Shown in pieces: positions 1 through 7,984 of a stretch of 57,867 nucleotides of DNA. Source of the stretch: Paracoccaceae bacterium (GTDB lineage Bacteria > Pseudomonadota > Alphaproteobacteria > Rhodobacterales > Rhodobacteraceae); assembly GCA_022822495.1 (NCBI GenBank), contig JAJEBQ010000013.1:1-57867 (forward strand). Direction: 5' to 3'. Each line of letters opens with the position of its first letter. Positions within the stretch are counted from its first letter, which is position 1. The translations under genes and the position numbers were made by a program. The notes below the pieces were generated by a model that was not told where the DNA came from, did not search any database, and saw only the letters and a program-made list of their open reading frames with translations.

Positions 1-135
1 CAATTCCCTCTTGAAATAGGAGGAATTAATTTCCAAGGGCAGTACTTAAATGGTGTTCTACTGAATTTACCAACGCTATTAGTAGTATCAAAATTTCAGG
101 GTGTGTTGGTTTCAAGTTCTGATAAAACCCAGTGA
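1..135 (+). CDS. possible 3' end of a gene entering from the left (44 residues)
   Basis: The frame is open from base 1 and ends at a TGA at 133-135. The 44 residues are moderately hydrophobic, with a run NGVLLNLPTLLVVSKF. I do not recognise the family. An open frame of this size at a window edge can occur by chance, so this is only a possible C-terminal fragment. Confidence 0.25.
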   Translation, partial: QFPLEIGGINFQGQYLNGVLLNLPTLLVVSKFQGVLVSSSDKTQ

Positions 136-374
136 CCGATCGGTAAGTTTTTCTCTGGATTTTTCTCTCCATATACGCAATTCTTAAAAACTTCATTAGG
201 CAAGCGGCAAGGAGAATTGGTTAGGATGATTTCAATGAAATTGTTGACCGGACTCTAAATAACCTGCCACTTCACGACTATTAAAGCCCTGACATCGCAT
301 TTTATGTTGAATAATCTAAACCAGTTGGTATATGTTGTTGTCAGTCGTGGTACAGGTTTGATCTGTGTCCATTG

Positions 375-433
375 CCTGCTTCGGCAGGATTCAGATACGA
401 AGGGGTGGCTGTGTCGCCCCCTTTCACTTTTTT
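375..433 (+). terminator. two consecutive stem-loops followed by a T-rich tract, terminator-like
   Basis: A perfect 5-bp stem CCTGC/GCAGG closes a TTCG tetraloop (375-388). Fourteen bases later an 8-bp stem (402-409 with 413-420, two G-U wobbles) is followed by CTTTCACTTTTTTAT. The second hairpin plus T tract resembles an intrinsic terminator reading rightward. No gene that it would terminate is visible within 240 bases upstream, so a small untranslated RNA ending here is also possible. Confidence 0.4.
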
Positions 434-555
434 ATAGCGCTACTTCATCCTCTTCTTAAACCACTTATTGATTGTGATTTTACCTCTTCAAAGTCCGGGG
501 TTTACAGAATTCAGTATTTTTGTTTTCAGGAACTGGGATCCCGAAGAACTTTTTA

Positions 556-933
556 TCAGCTTCGCGTAATTCTCCAGTTGGGCTGACATAACGAAAAAGG
601 GTTGTTTTCCCAACACCCAACCCCCCATGCCTGATGACTGGCTACTGGATCCTTCATGGCCCAAGCAAGACCCATAACCTGGCTAACACCATCAAACCGT
701 GCATTTGCAATCATAAAGCCAAAAATGCATATAGATGGGATGAAATGCTTTCCATAGATACGATCGGAAGGTGTTTGTAAAACAAAAGGGTAATCATCCC
801 CTTGAAGGGACCCGGCCAGATTCATCTTGCCATTCCATGTCTCATGAAAGAGTCTGTTGACAAAAACCTTCCATACAGTTAGCCAACTAGAGTTGATCAA
901 AACTATTGTAGATTGGGGACGTTGACAACTCAC
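556..933 (-). CDS. uncertain hypothetical protein, 125 aa
   Basis: This is an open frame with a GTG start preceded by AGGAAAACA at proper spacing on the minus strand. The product is rich in aromatic and small residues and has no motif I recognise, no clear signal peptide and no obvious transmembrane run. Stretches 136-555 and 934-990 around it show no other convincing gene. It may be a lineage-specific gene or chance; coding quality could not be computed. Confidence 0.25.
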   Translation of the reverse strand: MSCQRPQSTIVLINSSWLTVWKVFVNRLFHETWNGKMNLAGSLQGDDYPFVLQTPSDRIYGKHFIPSICIFGFMIANARFDGVSQVMGLAWAMKDPVASHQAWGVGCWENNPFSLCQPNWRITRS

Positions 934-990
934 TGTTTTCCTAATATCTATAGACGTATTGGTGAGAGGTTTTTCGAAAAGAAATAGTTT

Positions 991-1329
991 ATGGTCACTG
1001 GCAAATCTGAAGTTGGTAATCTGACTTCAAAATCAACTGTAAGAGAGAAATCTAGTCCAGGTATCTGGAATAAAGTTAATGCTTATGCGATAGTAGGAAT
1101 ACTATTTTTTACTTTGATTGCATGGGTTTTTAACAATACACTGAATAGAATAGAGACTCAGTTGCAAACGTTGGATAACGAAATCAGTATGTTAAGAAAG
1201 GATACCAGAGAAGAAATTCAGGGGCTGGAGAAGGTTGTTTACGAGAATAATGTTCAATTGGGTGTATTAAACGAAAGAACCGCTAACATCATTAAGGACA
1301 TTGAAGTCATTAAACAAAAGTTGGATTAA
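991..1329 (+). CDS. small membrane-anchored coiled-coil protein, 112 aa
   Basis: The family is not recognised. The N-terminal 30 residues are polar and basic. Residues about 32-50 form one hydrophobic helix (AYAIVGILFFTLIAWVF), and the remaining 60 residues are a charged heptad-like coil (RIETQLQTLDNEISML and following). The topology is a single membrane anchor with a cytoplasmic or periplasmic coil. The ATG at 991 has only a weak purine-rich leader. It resembles in style, but not in order of domains, the coil-then-membrane protein at 5237-5494. Such proteins are common in phage and plasmid cargo. Real gene likely; function unknown. Confidence 0.55.
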   Translation: MVTGKSEVGNLTSKSTVREKSSPGIWNKVNAYAIVGILFFTLIAWVFNNTLNRIETQLQTLDNEISMLRKDTREEIQGLEKVVYENNVQLGVLNERTANIIKDIEVIKQKLD

Positions 1330-1433
1330 AGAACCAGCAACTTTAAAAGTGATCCAGAGGCTTTGGAGGATTTTATTATCCGCCAAGAATACCTGAAAGC
1401 CCATCCTGATATTCATGGCAAGGCAGACTGAGC

Positions 1434-1719
1434 ATGGCCCAAAAGAAACACATCCATATCGGCGGTAATGGCGTAGGGTATCCAAGTGTGCTGGCCATTG
1501 TTTTTATCGTTCTCAAACTGACCGAAGAGAAGGGACAGTATAATCAAGGAGCAACGAGCTGAGCCCTGGGAGCATCACGTTTTCAAGACGGAAAAACCAG
1601 AGTCCTGGATTGCCCACATTGACTGGTCCTGGTGGTGGGTGCTCTCGCCAGTATGGATCTCGGCCATCGCTATTTTTTTCTATCGTGACTTTTCCACCAG
1701 CGGTCCACACAGGGTTTAA
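1434..1719 (+). pseudogene. frameshifted small membrane protein gene
   Basis: The frame starting at ATG 1434 gives MAQKKHIHIGGNGVGYPS and then a membrane helix VLAIVFIVLKL, but stops at 1558-1560. From about 1545 the next frame continues with a second membrane-type segment, IDWSWWWVLSPVWISAI, and ends at TAA 1717-1719. A KLT-x-IDWSWWWVLSPxW pattern is typical of very small phage or plasmid membrane proteins, so the two halves probably belong to one gene broken by a 1-base shift or a small insertion (286 nt, not a multiple of three). Its 3' end overlaps the convergent gene at 1670-1969. Confidence 0.5.
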
Positions 1720-1969
1720 TTATTTTCTCATAATCCCGACCCAAGAAAGTGAAAATACAAAATCCTGCCACAGGAAACAGGAATTCCCTGGCGATCCAGA
1801 CCATGCTTGAGTTTATAAATCCAATAATCAGAAAAATAAACCAAAGTATAAACGCTATTGTGCCAACCCAACCGAATATTGCTGAAATATACTCCCATCG
1901 TCGTGATCCGTAATTTCCTGAGCAAACATTTGCAACTAGAATTATCGCTGCGGAAATGATGTATTCCAT
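1670..1969 (-). CDS. hypothetical membrane protein, 99 aa, three hydrophobic segments
   Basis: The ATG at 1969 has a good ribosome binding site (AGGAGA, 8 bases upstream). The product carries hydrophobic segments at about residues 3-16 (IISAAIILVANVCS), 30-52 (IFGWVGTIAFILWFIFLIIGFI) and 62-78 (EFLFPVAGFCIFTFLG), then a basic tail DRWWKSHDRKK. No known family is recognised. It is likely an inner-membrane protein with cytoplasmic C-terminus by the positive-inside rule. It overlaps the 3' end of the convergent broken gene by 50 bases, which makes one of the two boundaries suspect. Confidence 0.5.
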   Translation of the reverse strand: MEYIISAAIILVANVCSGNYGSRRWEYISAIFGWVGTIAFILWFIFLIIGFINSSMVWIAREFLFPVAGFCIFTFLGRDYEKIIKPCVDRWWKSHDRKK

Positions 1970-2034
1970 ATATTGTATCTCCTACTCAAACTAGTATATT
2001 GGCTATGTTATAGGTAAATTATGGAGGGAAAACA

Positions 2035-2286
2035 ATGCCACCTAATCTAGATGGTGATTCATCAAAACAAAGGCTTTTAGACTTAGAACAGATGCTGAAC
2101 AAACGTTTATTTACCCTTCGTGAAATAATGGATTTTATGTTCAAGGATCTAATAAAGAATGGTTGGAATTTACATCAGGACTTGAGCACATGTAATGAAG
2201 TAGAACAATTATTGGGGAACACGGTTGGAAGAAAGTTCCTAATGAGGGATTTAATCTCGCCAAATGGGAACCTCCTCAAAGGTTAA
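2035..2286 (+). CDS. hypothetical soluble protein, 83 aa
   Basis: The ATG at 2035 is preceded by TGGAGGGAAAACA, a strong ribosome binding site. The 83-residue product is largely helical and charged (RLLDLEQMLNKRLFTLREIMDFMFK), without membrane segments or cysteine clusters. I do not recognise it. It ends 37 bases before the methyltransferase-HNH gene and reads the same way, so it may be its leader gene or regulator. No DNA-binding motif is obvious. Confidence 0.5.
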   Translation: MPPNLDGDSSKQRLLDLEQMLNKRLFTLREIMDFMFKDLIKNGWNLHQDLSTCNEVEQLLGNTVGRKFLMRDLISPNGNLLKG

Positions 2287-2323
2287 AATGAAATAGGCCT
2301 GACATTATCGACAGGGAGGAATA

Positions 2324-3751
2324 GTGACTGAACCCAACTTTAAATCAGGGACTGTCTGGACCGGAGACAATCTCCTGGTCATGCGAGGCATGAATTCCGA
2401 ATGTGTGGACCTGATCTATGCGGATCCCCCTTTCAACTCCAACCGCAATTATGAAGCTCCGATTGGCAGTGAGGCAGCCGGAGCTGCGTTCAAGGATGCC
2501 TGGACACTTGATGACATTAATGTGCATGAGCATGGTGAACTGGCTGACAGACATCCAGGGGCTTATGCTGTGATCGATGCGGCCAAGCATACAGATGGCA
2601 AAAGTATGATGGCCTATCTGATTTTTATGGCTGTGCGTTTAATTGAAATGCACCGCATTCTTAAATCTACTGGTTCAATTTACCTACATTGTGACGATAC
2701 AGCCAATTCTTATCTCCGTCTGTTAATGGACGCTATCTTTGGCAAAAATCAATACCAAAACCAAATCACTTGGAAAAGAACTGCAGCTCATAACGATGGT
2801 AGTTCTTTCGGCCGAGTTTCGGATACTATCCTCTTTTATGGCGGATCAATCAATCGTGATGATGTTCGAGAACCTTTGTCAAAAAGTTACGTCGCAAATT
2901 CATACAACAAGAAAGATTGGAGAGGGAGCTATCAAGCGGACCAACTAACAGGCCCCAAGACCAGCTCAGGAGAGTCTGGTAGTACTTGGCAGGGATGGAA
3001 TCCTACGGATAGAGGTCGGTGCTGGAGCGTCCCTAAAAAAGGCGATTATGCAGTCTGGATTGATAAAAACATCATCCCTGGATATTGCCAGAAAAAAGGT
3101 GTCCTAGCACGTCTTGATATGCTTCATGAGGCCGGTATGATAGAATTCTCATCTAAAGGTACTCCTCGTTTGAAGCGATACCTTCATGCCAATCCTGGCC
3201 AACTTCCAAATGATATCTGGACTGATATTCCACCCGTTTCATCCCGGTCCAAAGAAGCCAAGAAATACCCCACCCAGAAGCCTCTCAAATTACTGGAACG
3301 GATCATCAAGGCTAGTTCCAATGAAGGTGACATAATATTGGATCCTTTTTGTGGTTGTGCCACCGCTCTGGTTATTGCTTACAGATTGGAGCGCAAATGG
3401 GCTGGCATTGACCTTTCACCCTTGGCTGTCAAGCTAGTCAACGACAGGATAATTGATGCTCGGGGACCACTTTTTGGAGGAGCGATTGCCCTTGATGAGC
3501 CACCCAAGCGTACTGACCTGGGAGATATTCCAAATTATCGGACGCATCGTCATCGGTTGTATGGCGAACAGGAAGGTGTCTGTGTTGGCTGTGATACGCA
3601 TTTCCCATTCAGGGTTATGGAAGTCGATCACAAACTGCCGCAATCAAAAGGTGGTACCCATCATGAAGACAATCTCCAGTTGCTCTGCAGTCATTGTAAC
3701 CGGAGCAAGGGCAACAAGACAATGGCCGAATGGCGAGCAAGCCAAGTATGA
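2324..3751 (+). CDS. site-specific DNA methyltransferase fused to a C-terminal HNH nuclease domain
   Basis: This is an adenine-N6 or cytosine-N4 DNA methyltransferase of the beta class: motif IV DPPF lies near the N-terminus (residues 34-37) and the SAM-binding DPFCGCATAL is far downstream (about 340-349), the order used by CcrM/HinfI-type enzymes. Residues about 418-470 form an HNH module with CVGC, EVDHKLPQSKGG, HHEDNLQLL and CSHCN, giving a zinc knuckle and a D-H...N-H catalytic set. GTG start at 2324 with GGGAGGA 6 bases upstream. Methyltransferase-HNH fusions could methylate and cut, or the HNH may act on unmodified DNA. The next gene overlaps or abuts its end, so the two are likely one operon. 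No separate restriction subunit is present. Confidence 0.85.
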   Translation: MTEPNFKSGTVWTGDNLLVMRGMNSECVDLIYADPPFNSNRNYEAPIGSEAAGAAFKDAWTLDDINVHEHGELADRHPGAYAVIDAAKHTDGKSMMAYLIFMAVRLIEMHRILKSTGSIYLHCDDTANSYLRLLMDAIFGKNQYQNQITWKRTAAHNDGSSFGRVSDTILFYGGSINRDDVREPLSKSYVANSYNKKDWRGSYQADQLTGPKTSSGESGSTWQGWNPTDRGRCWSVPKKGDYAVWIDKNIIPGYCQKKGVLARLDMLHEAGMIEFSSKGTPRLKRYLHANPGQLPNDIWTDIPPVSSRSKEAKKYPTQKPLKLLERIIKASSNEGDIILDPFCGCATALVIAYRLERKWAGIDLSPLAVKLVNDRIIDARGPLFGGAIALDEPPKRTDLGDIPNYRTHRHRLYGEQEGVCVGCDTHFPFRVMEVDHKLPQSKGGTHHEDNLQLLCSHCNRSKGNKTMAEWRASQV

Positions 3752-3783
3752 GAGTCCACGAAAAGTATGGTGGTGAAGAAGAC

Positions 3784-4377
3784 ATGTCCTCAAAACAGGA
3801 AATAAAATTTAAGATCCCTGCAGTAATGGCTCATCAACTTGTAACAGCGGTAAAAAAAGAAAAAGAAAAATACCAGGCTTGTCCTGTTGAGCCAGATTTG
3901 GTACCTCAACACGAGATGGCTCAAGGTTGGGGATCTGTTGTTGCTGGATATTTTCTGGTGGAGCAGGCATTCAAGGCCCTCTTGCATATACGTGAACAGA
4001 AACCTAAAAAAATTCATCCGCTAACAAAGCTTTTTGAACAGATTAAAGTTGCTGATCAATCCACTCTGCGAAAATTCTATGACGATTTTAAATCGTGTAC
4101 AGACAGAACCGGGAAAATTTTCCCCTTCGATTCATTGGATGACTTTCTCCGCAATCTGGATTTTGGTAGCAGCGAAGATCAATCTCCCCAAGGTTCACTT
4201 GACTGGAGATATTTTCTTATTGCTGAAGGAGAGTGCAAGGGAATACCGACTGTCAGCGTGGAATATATGCACGAAATTGTTTTCGCGTGTACCATGATAA
4301 TAGAGGAATATTGCAACGGAACAGAACCAACTGATTGGACAAAATCCGGCAAATACTCTAACAAAAGACCGATATAA
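3784..4377 (+). CDS. HEPN-like protein downstream of the methyltransferase-HNH gene
   Basis: The product has 197 aa from the ATG at 3784. The same frame is also open to ATG 3730, which would overlap the upstream gene by 22 bases. The segment YFLVEQAFKALLHI followed by KKIHPLTKLFEQI is the helix-turn-helix-like pairing seen in HEPN domains, and WRYFLIAEGE then a final long helix (EYMHEIVFACTMIIEEY) fits the four-helix HEPN fold. The RX4-6H catalytic motif of ribonuclease HEPNs is not clearly visible, so RNase activity is doubtful. HEPN proteins are frequent in toxin-antitoxin, abortive-infection and restriction loci. The family call is from pattern only. Confidence 0.55.
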   Translation: MSSKQEIKFKIPAVMAHQLVTAVKKEKEKYQACPVEPDLVPQHEMAQGWGSVVAGYFLVEQAFKALLHIREQKPKKIHPLTKLFEQIKVADQSTLRKFYDDFKSCTDRTGKIFPFDSLDDFLRNLDFGSSEDQSPQGSLDWRYFLIAEGECKGIPTVSVEYMHEIVFACTMIIEEYCNGTEPTDWTKSGKYSNKRPI

Positions 4378-4660
4378 ATATTCGCAGAATAATCACTCCA
4401 GCTGAAGGTTTTGAGGGTTCAAAGACTAGCCATTACAACTTATCAAGTAATTCGACCACTTTACGAGCAGCTGACGCATATTTCATCCCCTTATCCAAAT
4501 TCACTCATCTCACGGAGTAACTCGACCAGTAATTCAGTATCACGCATGTTTCTGCTCTCTTCGTTTATGGATAACTGGATGGCTCACTCATCGCACCTGG
4601 AGACATAATCGTGAAAAAGGGGCGAAACAACCACAATCGGCCAAAATCCGGATAATTCCC
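4378..4660. other. stretch without a supported gene
   Basis: Between the HEPN-like gene and the first repeat copy only short frames without ribosome binding sites are present. I see no recognisable protein or RNA signal here. Confidence 0.4.
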
Positions 4661-4773
4661 GATTTACCTCCCTCTCATTTGCGATTTAACGCACATCTTT
4701 ACCCTTCGAGGTATCTGAACACCTCCGAAATCAGCCCCTTTTTTTATTTTCAGGGACTGCCGAGTGGAGGGGT
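4661..4773 (+). repeat. dispersed repeat, copy 1 (full length)
   Basis: The shared core is CATTTGCGATTTAACGCAC followed by CCTTCGAGGTATC, then ACCTCCGAAATCA, a T-rich stretch, TTTCAGGGACTGC and a G-rich end. The same order of blocks occurs at 8491-8597, its first half at 5526-5585, and a shorter degenerate end at 7547-7600. All copies have the same orientation. No transposase or terminal inverted repeat is evident, so this is neither a recognised insertion sequence nor a clear MITE. Confidence 0.7.
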
Positions 4774-4886
4774 GGTCTTCGGGCCGCCCTTTTTTGCAAG
4801 AAAGTATCAGTATTCTTTCTTCAGAAAGGCAGGTCGCAAAATTCGAATGAAAATAACCCGGATTTTTCAGCTGATACCAATACTAT

Positions 4887-5057
4887 TTATTCACTTTTTT
4901 TTAATGCGATAATTGGCATTAGTTTTTGCCTTATTTCTCCCTCATGCCACCAATAAACCATAGCCTCTTTGTTTGATATTTCACCAACTGCGAAAGTGTT
5001 GTCGAGACCGTCTTTTAACTTAACAGTATCACCTTCTTTAATTTCTTGTTCAGTCAT
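4887..5057 (-). CDS. DUF2158-like small protein, 56 aa
   Basis: This gene is short. The ATG at 5057 has AAGGAAAG about 8 bases upstream, and the frame ends at TAA 4887-4889. The product begins MTEQEIKEGDTVKLKDG and has a central MVYWWHEGE followed by LMPIIALKK. This matches the pattern of DUF2158/YodC-type proteins (GDxVxLKSG near the N-terminus, an aromatic CxWF-like strand, then a proline-leucine end), which form a small beta-barrel of unknown function. It stands alone, opposite in direction to its neighbours. Confidence 0.65.
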   Translation of the reverse strand: MTEQEIKEGDTVKLKDGLDNTFAVGEISNKEAMVYWWHEGEIRQKLMPIIALKKSE

Positions 5058-5236
5058 GAAAACTTTCCTTTTGATCTAACCCCTTTTCCTTGCCCAAAAT
5101 TATATAGGTATAAAACCCTATATAAGTTGAATAATGTGAGAGTATATACCTCGAAGAGATAAACCGGGGATTTGGAGCAAAAGGGCCTAAAATAACGAAT
5201 TGATTTGCCAGTTAAACAAATCTATATTATCCTGTT

Positions 5237-5494
5237 ATGAACAATAATACTGATAACCAAGTTCCTGATAACCGTGAACAGGAACATAGAATAGAACTTC
5301 TGGAGAAGGATTTTAAGATCATGGAAGCCAATATTGACGGCACCCTGAAGGATATGCGGGCGGACATTGAACGTAACAATGCTGCTATTGAACGGATCAA
5401 TACCGAAGCCGCCAGACGGGAAACAAGGATGATCATTACCATTGCTGGACTGATTGTAGGTGGCATTGCCATCCTGGGGTTCATCCTGAACTGA
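5237..5494 (+). CDS. small coiled-coil protein with C-terminal membrane anchor, 85 aa
   Basis: The N-terminal 60 residues are a charged coil (ELLEKDFKIMEANIDGTL, IERNNAAIERINTEA). Residues about 64-84 form one membrane helix (IITIAGLIVGGIAILGFIL). It resembles small membrane-tethered coil proteins of the DUF1640 or haemolysin-XhlA style found in mobile DNA, but the family cannot be fixed. No strong ribosome binding site precedes ATG 5237. A truncated paralogue lies at 8307-8447, and both are followed by a copy of the dispersed repeat, which points to a duplicated unit. Confidence 0.6.
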   Translation: MNNNTDNQVPDNREQEHRIELLEKDFKIMEANIDGTLKDMRADIERNNAAIERINTEAARRETRMIITIAGLIVGGIAILGFILN

Positions 5495-5525
5495 TCAGGT
5501 TTAACCTGCAAACCACCTGAACCCC

Positions 5526-5585
5526 GATTTGCCTCCCCGTCATTTGCGATTTAACACACCTCTTCAACCTTCGAGGTATTTCAGA
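5526..5585 (+). repeat. dispersed repeat, copy 2 (first half)
   Basis: It contains GATTTGCCTCCCCGTCATTT, GCGATTTAACACACCTCTTC and CTTCGAGGTATTTCAGA, matching the first half of the copies at 4661 and 8491 with few differences. The second half is missing. It sits between the coil-membrane gene and umuC, so it lies in the umuC leader. Confidence 0.65.
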
Positions 5586-5632
5586 CTTGTTGGTAAAATT
5601 GGTGAGAGAATGAAAAGAACAAGGACCTGGAG

Positions 5633-6865
5633 ATGTTTGCCCTGGTTGACTGCAACAATTTCTATGCCAGCTGTGAGCGGGTCTTTCGGCCTGAATGGCG
5701 AAAAGTACCCATTGCGGTTCTCTCCAATAACGACGGCTGTCTCATTGCCCGGTCGGATGAAGTCAAGGAAATGGGCTACAAGCTGGGAGCCTCCTATTTC
5801 AAACTCAGGAAAAAACTGGTCCGGGATGGCGTGATTGTCCAGAGCAGCAACTATACCCTCTATGGTGATCTCTCCCAGCGGGTCATGGGATGTCTTGAGG
5901 AACTGGCTCCGATTGTCAAGGTCTACAGCATCGATGAAGCCTTTCTGGATCTTCATGGCATGCGTGATCTTGAGGCTTTTGGTCATCATGTTGCCGGAAC
6001 GGTCAAAAAGTGGACCGCCATTCCCGTTTCAATCGGGATCGCCCCAACCAAGACCCTGGCCAATCGGATTGGCAAGAAAATGAAGGAAACCGGCAATGTC
6101 TATGTCATACATCCGCCCTATCCCCTCGACCGGATCCCCATCGAGGATGTCTGGGGTATCGGGAGACGCTTGTCACAACGTTTGCGCCTGATGGGTATTG
6201 GGACAGCCCGGGAGCTAGCTGAGCTTGACTGCATGACGGCCAGAAAATCCTTCAGTATTGTCATGGAACGAACCGTCCGGGAACTCAAGGGTGAATCCTG
6301 TATCCCAATGGAGGACGTACCTCCTGATGCCCAGCATTTGATGGTTTCACGTGGATTTAAAGGAAAGGTTACCACCAAAAACCATCTACAGGAAGCGGTG
6401 GCCACATATGCAACCCGGGCAGGAGAGAAAGCCCGAGCGAAAAATGTCTATGCGGGTACTCTTCAGATTTTCATCAGAACCTGCCCCTTTTCAAGGGGAC
6501 CACGCTATGTCAACAACGCCTCCTGGAGTTTTCTCGAACCCTGCAATGATACGCTCTCATTGGTCAAGGGAGCAACCACCTGTCTCGACAGGATCTGGAA
6601 GGATGGCTATGTCTATCAGAAGGCCGGGGTTATGCTGACAAATTTGACGACAGCCGAAAAAAACCCAACTCCCCTCTTTGAAAAAACATCCGGACAATCC
6701 ACCCGTGAACTGATGCTGGTTGTTGATCAGATGAATCACCGTTACGGGCGGGAAACCATCCGGATTGCATCGAGTGGCTTTGACCGCCCCTGGATGATGG
6801 CCCGTGAGTTCCTCAGTCCAAGCTATACGACACGATGGGAAGACATCCCAACTGTTCGGGCCTGA
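5633..6865 (+). CDS. umuC: Y-family DNA polymerase, UmuC (pol V catalytic subunit)
   Basis: At 410 aa this is near the usual UmuC length. FALVDCNNFYASCERVF at residues 2-18 and YSIDEAFLDL at about 98-107 carry the metal-binding Asp/Glu residues of Y-family polymerases, and SNNDGCLIARSDEVK is the UmuC-type finger motif. It performs translesion synthesis when activated with cleaved UmuD. No umuD is present nearby, so this copy would need a partner from elsewhere. The ATG at 5633 follows GGACCTGGAG. It ends 15 bases before an SRAP gene, another SOS-linked function. I found no convincing LexA operator upstream. Confidence 0.93.
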   Translation: MFALVDCNNFYASCERVFRPEWRKVPIAVLSNNDGCLIARSDEVKEMGYKLGASYFKLRKKLVRDGVIVQSSNYTLYGDLSQRVMGCLEELAPIVKVYSIDEAFLDLHGMRDLEAFGHHVAGTVKKWTAIPVSIGIAPTKTLANRIGKKMKETGNVYVIHPPYPLDRIPIEDVWGIGRRLSQRLRLMGIGTARELAELDCMTARKSFSIVMERTVRELKGESCIPMEDVPPDAQHLMVSRGFKGKVTTKNHLQEAVATYATRAGEKARAKNVYAGTLQIFIRTCPFSRGPRYVNNASWSFLEPCNDTLSLVKGATTCLDRIWKDGYVYQKAGVMLTNLTTAEKNPTPLFEKTSGQSTRELMLVVDQMNHRYGRETIRIASSGFDRPWMMAREFLSPSYTTRWEDIPTVRA

Positions 6866-6880
6866 AACAGGATAAAGGAT

Positions 6881-7546
6881 ATGTGTGGCAGATTTTCTCA
6901 GGGCAGGATCGAGGATGACCTGCAGGATCTCTTTGACCTATCGGATACAGGTAATTTACCTGCCCTCCCAGCCAGGTACAATGGAGCACCAACCCAGAAT
7001 TTCATTACCTGCCGACATGACAAGAATGGGCAGAGGTCACTGGCACATCTGACATGGGGACTGGTACCCTTATGGTCCAGGGATCGCTCCATCGGCAATC
7101 GATTAATCAATGCCCGGTCGGAAACCGTGGATCAGAAACCTTCCTTTCGTCAGGCCTTCAGGCAACGGAGATGCCTCATACCCGCCAATGGTTGGTTTGA
7201 ATGGCAACGCAAGGAAGGTGGCAAGTAACCCTATTTTATTCAGCTGCAGGGAGGATCTCCTCTGGTGATGGCGGGTATCTGGGAGAATTGGACTGGTGAG
7301 GACGGTGTCCTGGAAACCCTCACTCTCCTGACCAGGGATGCCTGTCCGGAACTCGGATCCATCCATCATTGACAACCGGTGGTGATTGATCGATGTCATT
7401 TTGACACCTGGTTGGTGCCAGACAGTAGCAAAACTGAATTGAAGACTGTCATTGAGACACCCTCACCCTCATTCCAGTCTTGGCCTATCTCCACCCTGGT
7501 CAACAATGTCAGGAATAATGTGCCCGAAATCATGCTTCCCCTTTAA
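6881..7546 (+). pseudogene. yedK: SOS-response-associated peptidase / abasic-site DNA-protein crosslink protein (YedK, SRAP), two in-frame stops
   Basis: SRAP proteins bind abasic sites in single-stranded DNA through Cys2. The frame starts MCGRFSQ, keeps INARSET and GWFEW, and then meets TAA at 7226-7228. The same frame continues in clear family sequence (LVMAGIWENW, LTLLTRDACPEL, SIHH), meets TGA at 7370-7372 where the family has Arg, and resumes through FDTWL to TAA 7544-7546. Total 222 codons, the normal length. Cys2, Asn, Glu and the active-site His would all be present if read through. Two stops of different type make this a pseudogene. It forms a unit with umuC. Confidence 0.85.
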
Positions 7547-7600
7547 CACCTCGGAAATTCACCGATTTTTGCTTTCAGAGGTACAGAGTACGGGGTAATT
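7547..7600 (+). repeat. degenerate partial copy of the dispersed repeat (second half)
   Basis: CACCTCGGAAATTCACCG, then TTTTTGCTTTCAGAGGTAC and a G-rich end follow the order of the second half of the full repeat (CACCTCCGAAATCA, TTTCAGGGACTGC). It is more diverged than the others and abuts the SRAP stop. Confidence 0.4.
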
Positions 7601-7622
7601 TACATTTTCCTCTTGTATATTT

Positions 7623-7637
7623 TACCCCATTGGGGTA
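7623..7637. promoter_or_regulatory. palindromic operator of the RelE/NadS toxin-antitoxin operon
   Basis: TACCCC-ATT-GGGGTA is a perfect 6-bp inverted repeat ending 11 bases before the toxin ATG, in an A+T-rich stretch. The antitoxin carries a helix-turn-helix, and antitoxins of this type bind palindromes at their own promoter, so autorepression here is the natural reading. The binding is inferred, not seen. Confidence 0.6.
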
Positions 7638-7648
7638 TATGATTATTG

Positions 7649-7984
7649 ATGCAGGTCGTTGTTGAAATACCCACATTTACGCGTGAGGCTGAGAGAGTAT
7701 TTAGTAATGAAGAACGCCATGCACTTATCGATCACCTTGCCACAGACCCACAGGCGGGGGTCAGGATCCCTGGAACAGGAGGAGTTCGCAAATTGCGGTT
7801 TGCAGCATCCGGCAGGGGCAAGCGAGGAGGGGTCAGAATTATATATTTCTATGGGGGTGTAAAGATACCGGTTTATGCACTTTTGGTAATTAGCAAATCC
7901 GTCAAGGAGGATATGAGTCCGTCGGAACTTAAGATTGTAAAGAAATTAGTCATGGCAATCAAAAATACTTTAGAGGAAAGATGA
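7649..7984 (+). CDS. RelE/HigB-type toxin, 111 aa
   Basis: The ATG at 7649 (in-frame TTG one codon earlier) gives a 111-residue basic protein. The order VVVEIPTFTREAERVFS, then GVRKLRFAASGRGKRGGVRII, YFYG and a C-terminal LLVISKSVKEDMSPSELK is the pattern of RelE-superfamily toxins paired with NadS-type antitoxins. They cleave mRNA, usually on the ribosome. The gene order toxin then antitoxin, with an ATGA overlap, is the HigBA-like arrangement. Operator palindrome directly upstream. It appears intact. Confidence 0.88.
   Translation: MQVVVEIPTFTREAERVFSNEERHALIDHLATDPQAGVRIPGTGGVRKLRFAASGRGKRGGVRIIYFYGGVKIPVYALLVISKSVKEDMSPSELKIVKKLVMAIKNTLEER

Noticed and set aside
1342-1431. Short frame with PEALEDFIIRQEYLKAHPD
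   Set aside because: It looks protein-like, but has no start codon and only about 30 residues. It could be a gene scrap, but nothing identifies it.
5200-5632. LexA operator for umuC
   Set aside because: I looked for GTTC-N7-GTTC and GAAC-N7-GTTC. Several GTTC/GAAC words occur near 5255-5290, but the spacing is wrong and they lie inside another gene.
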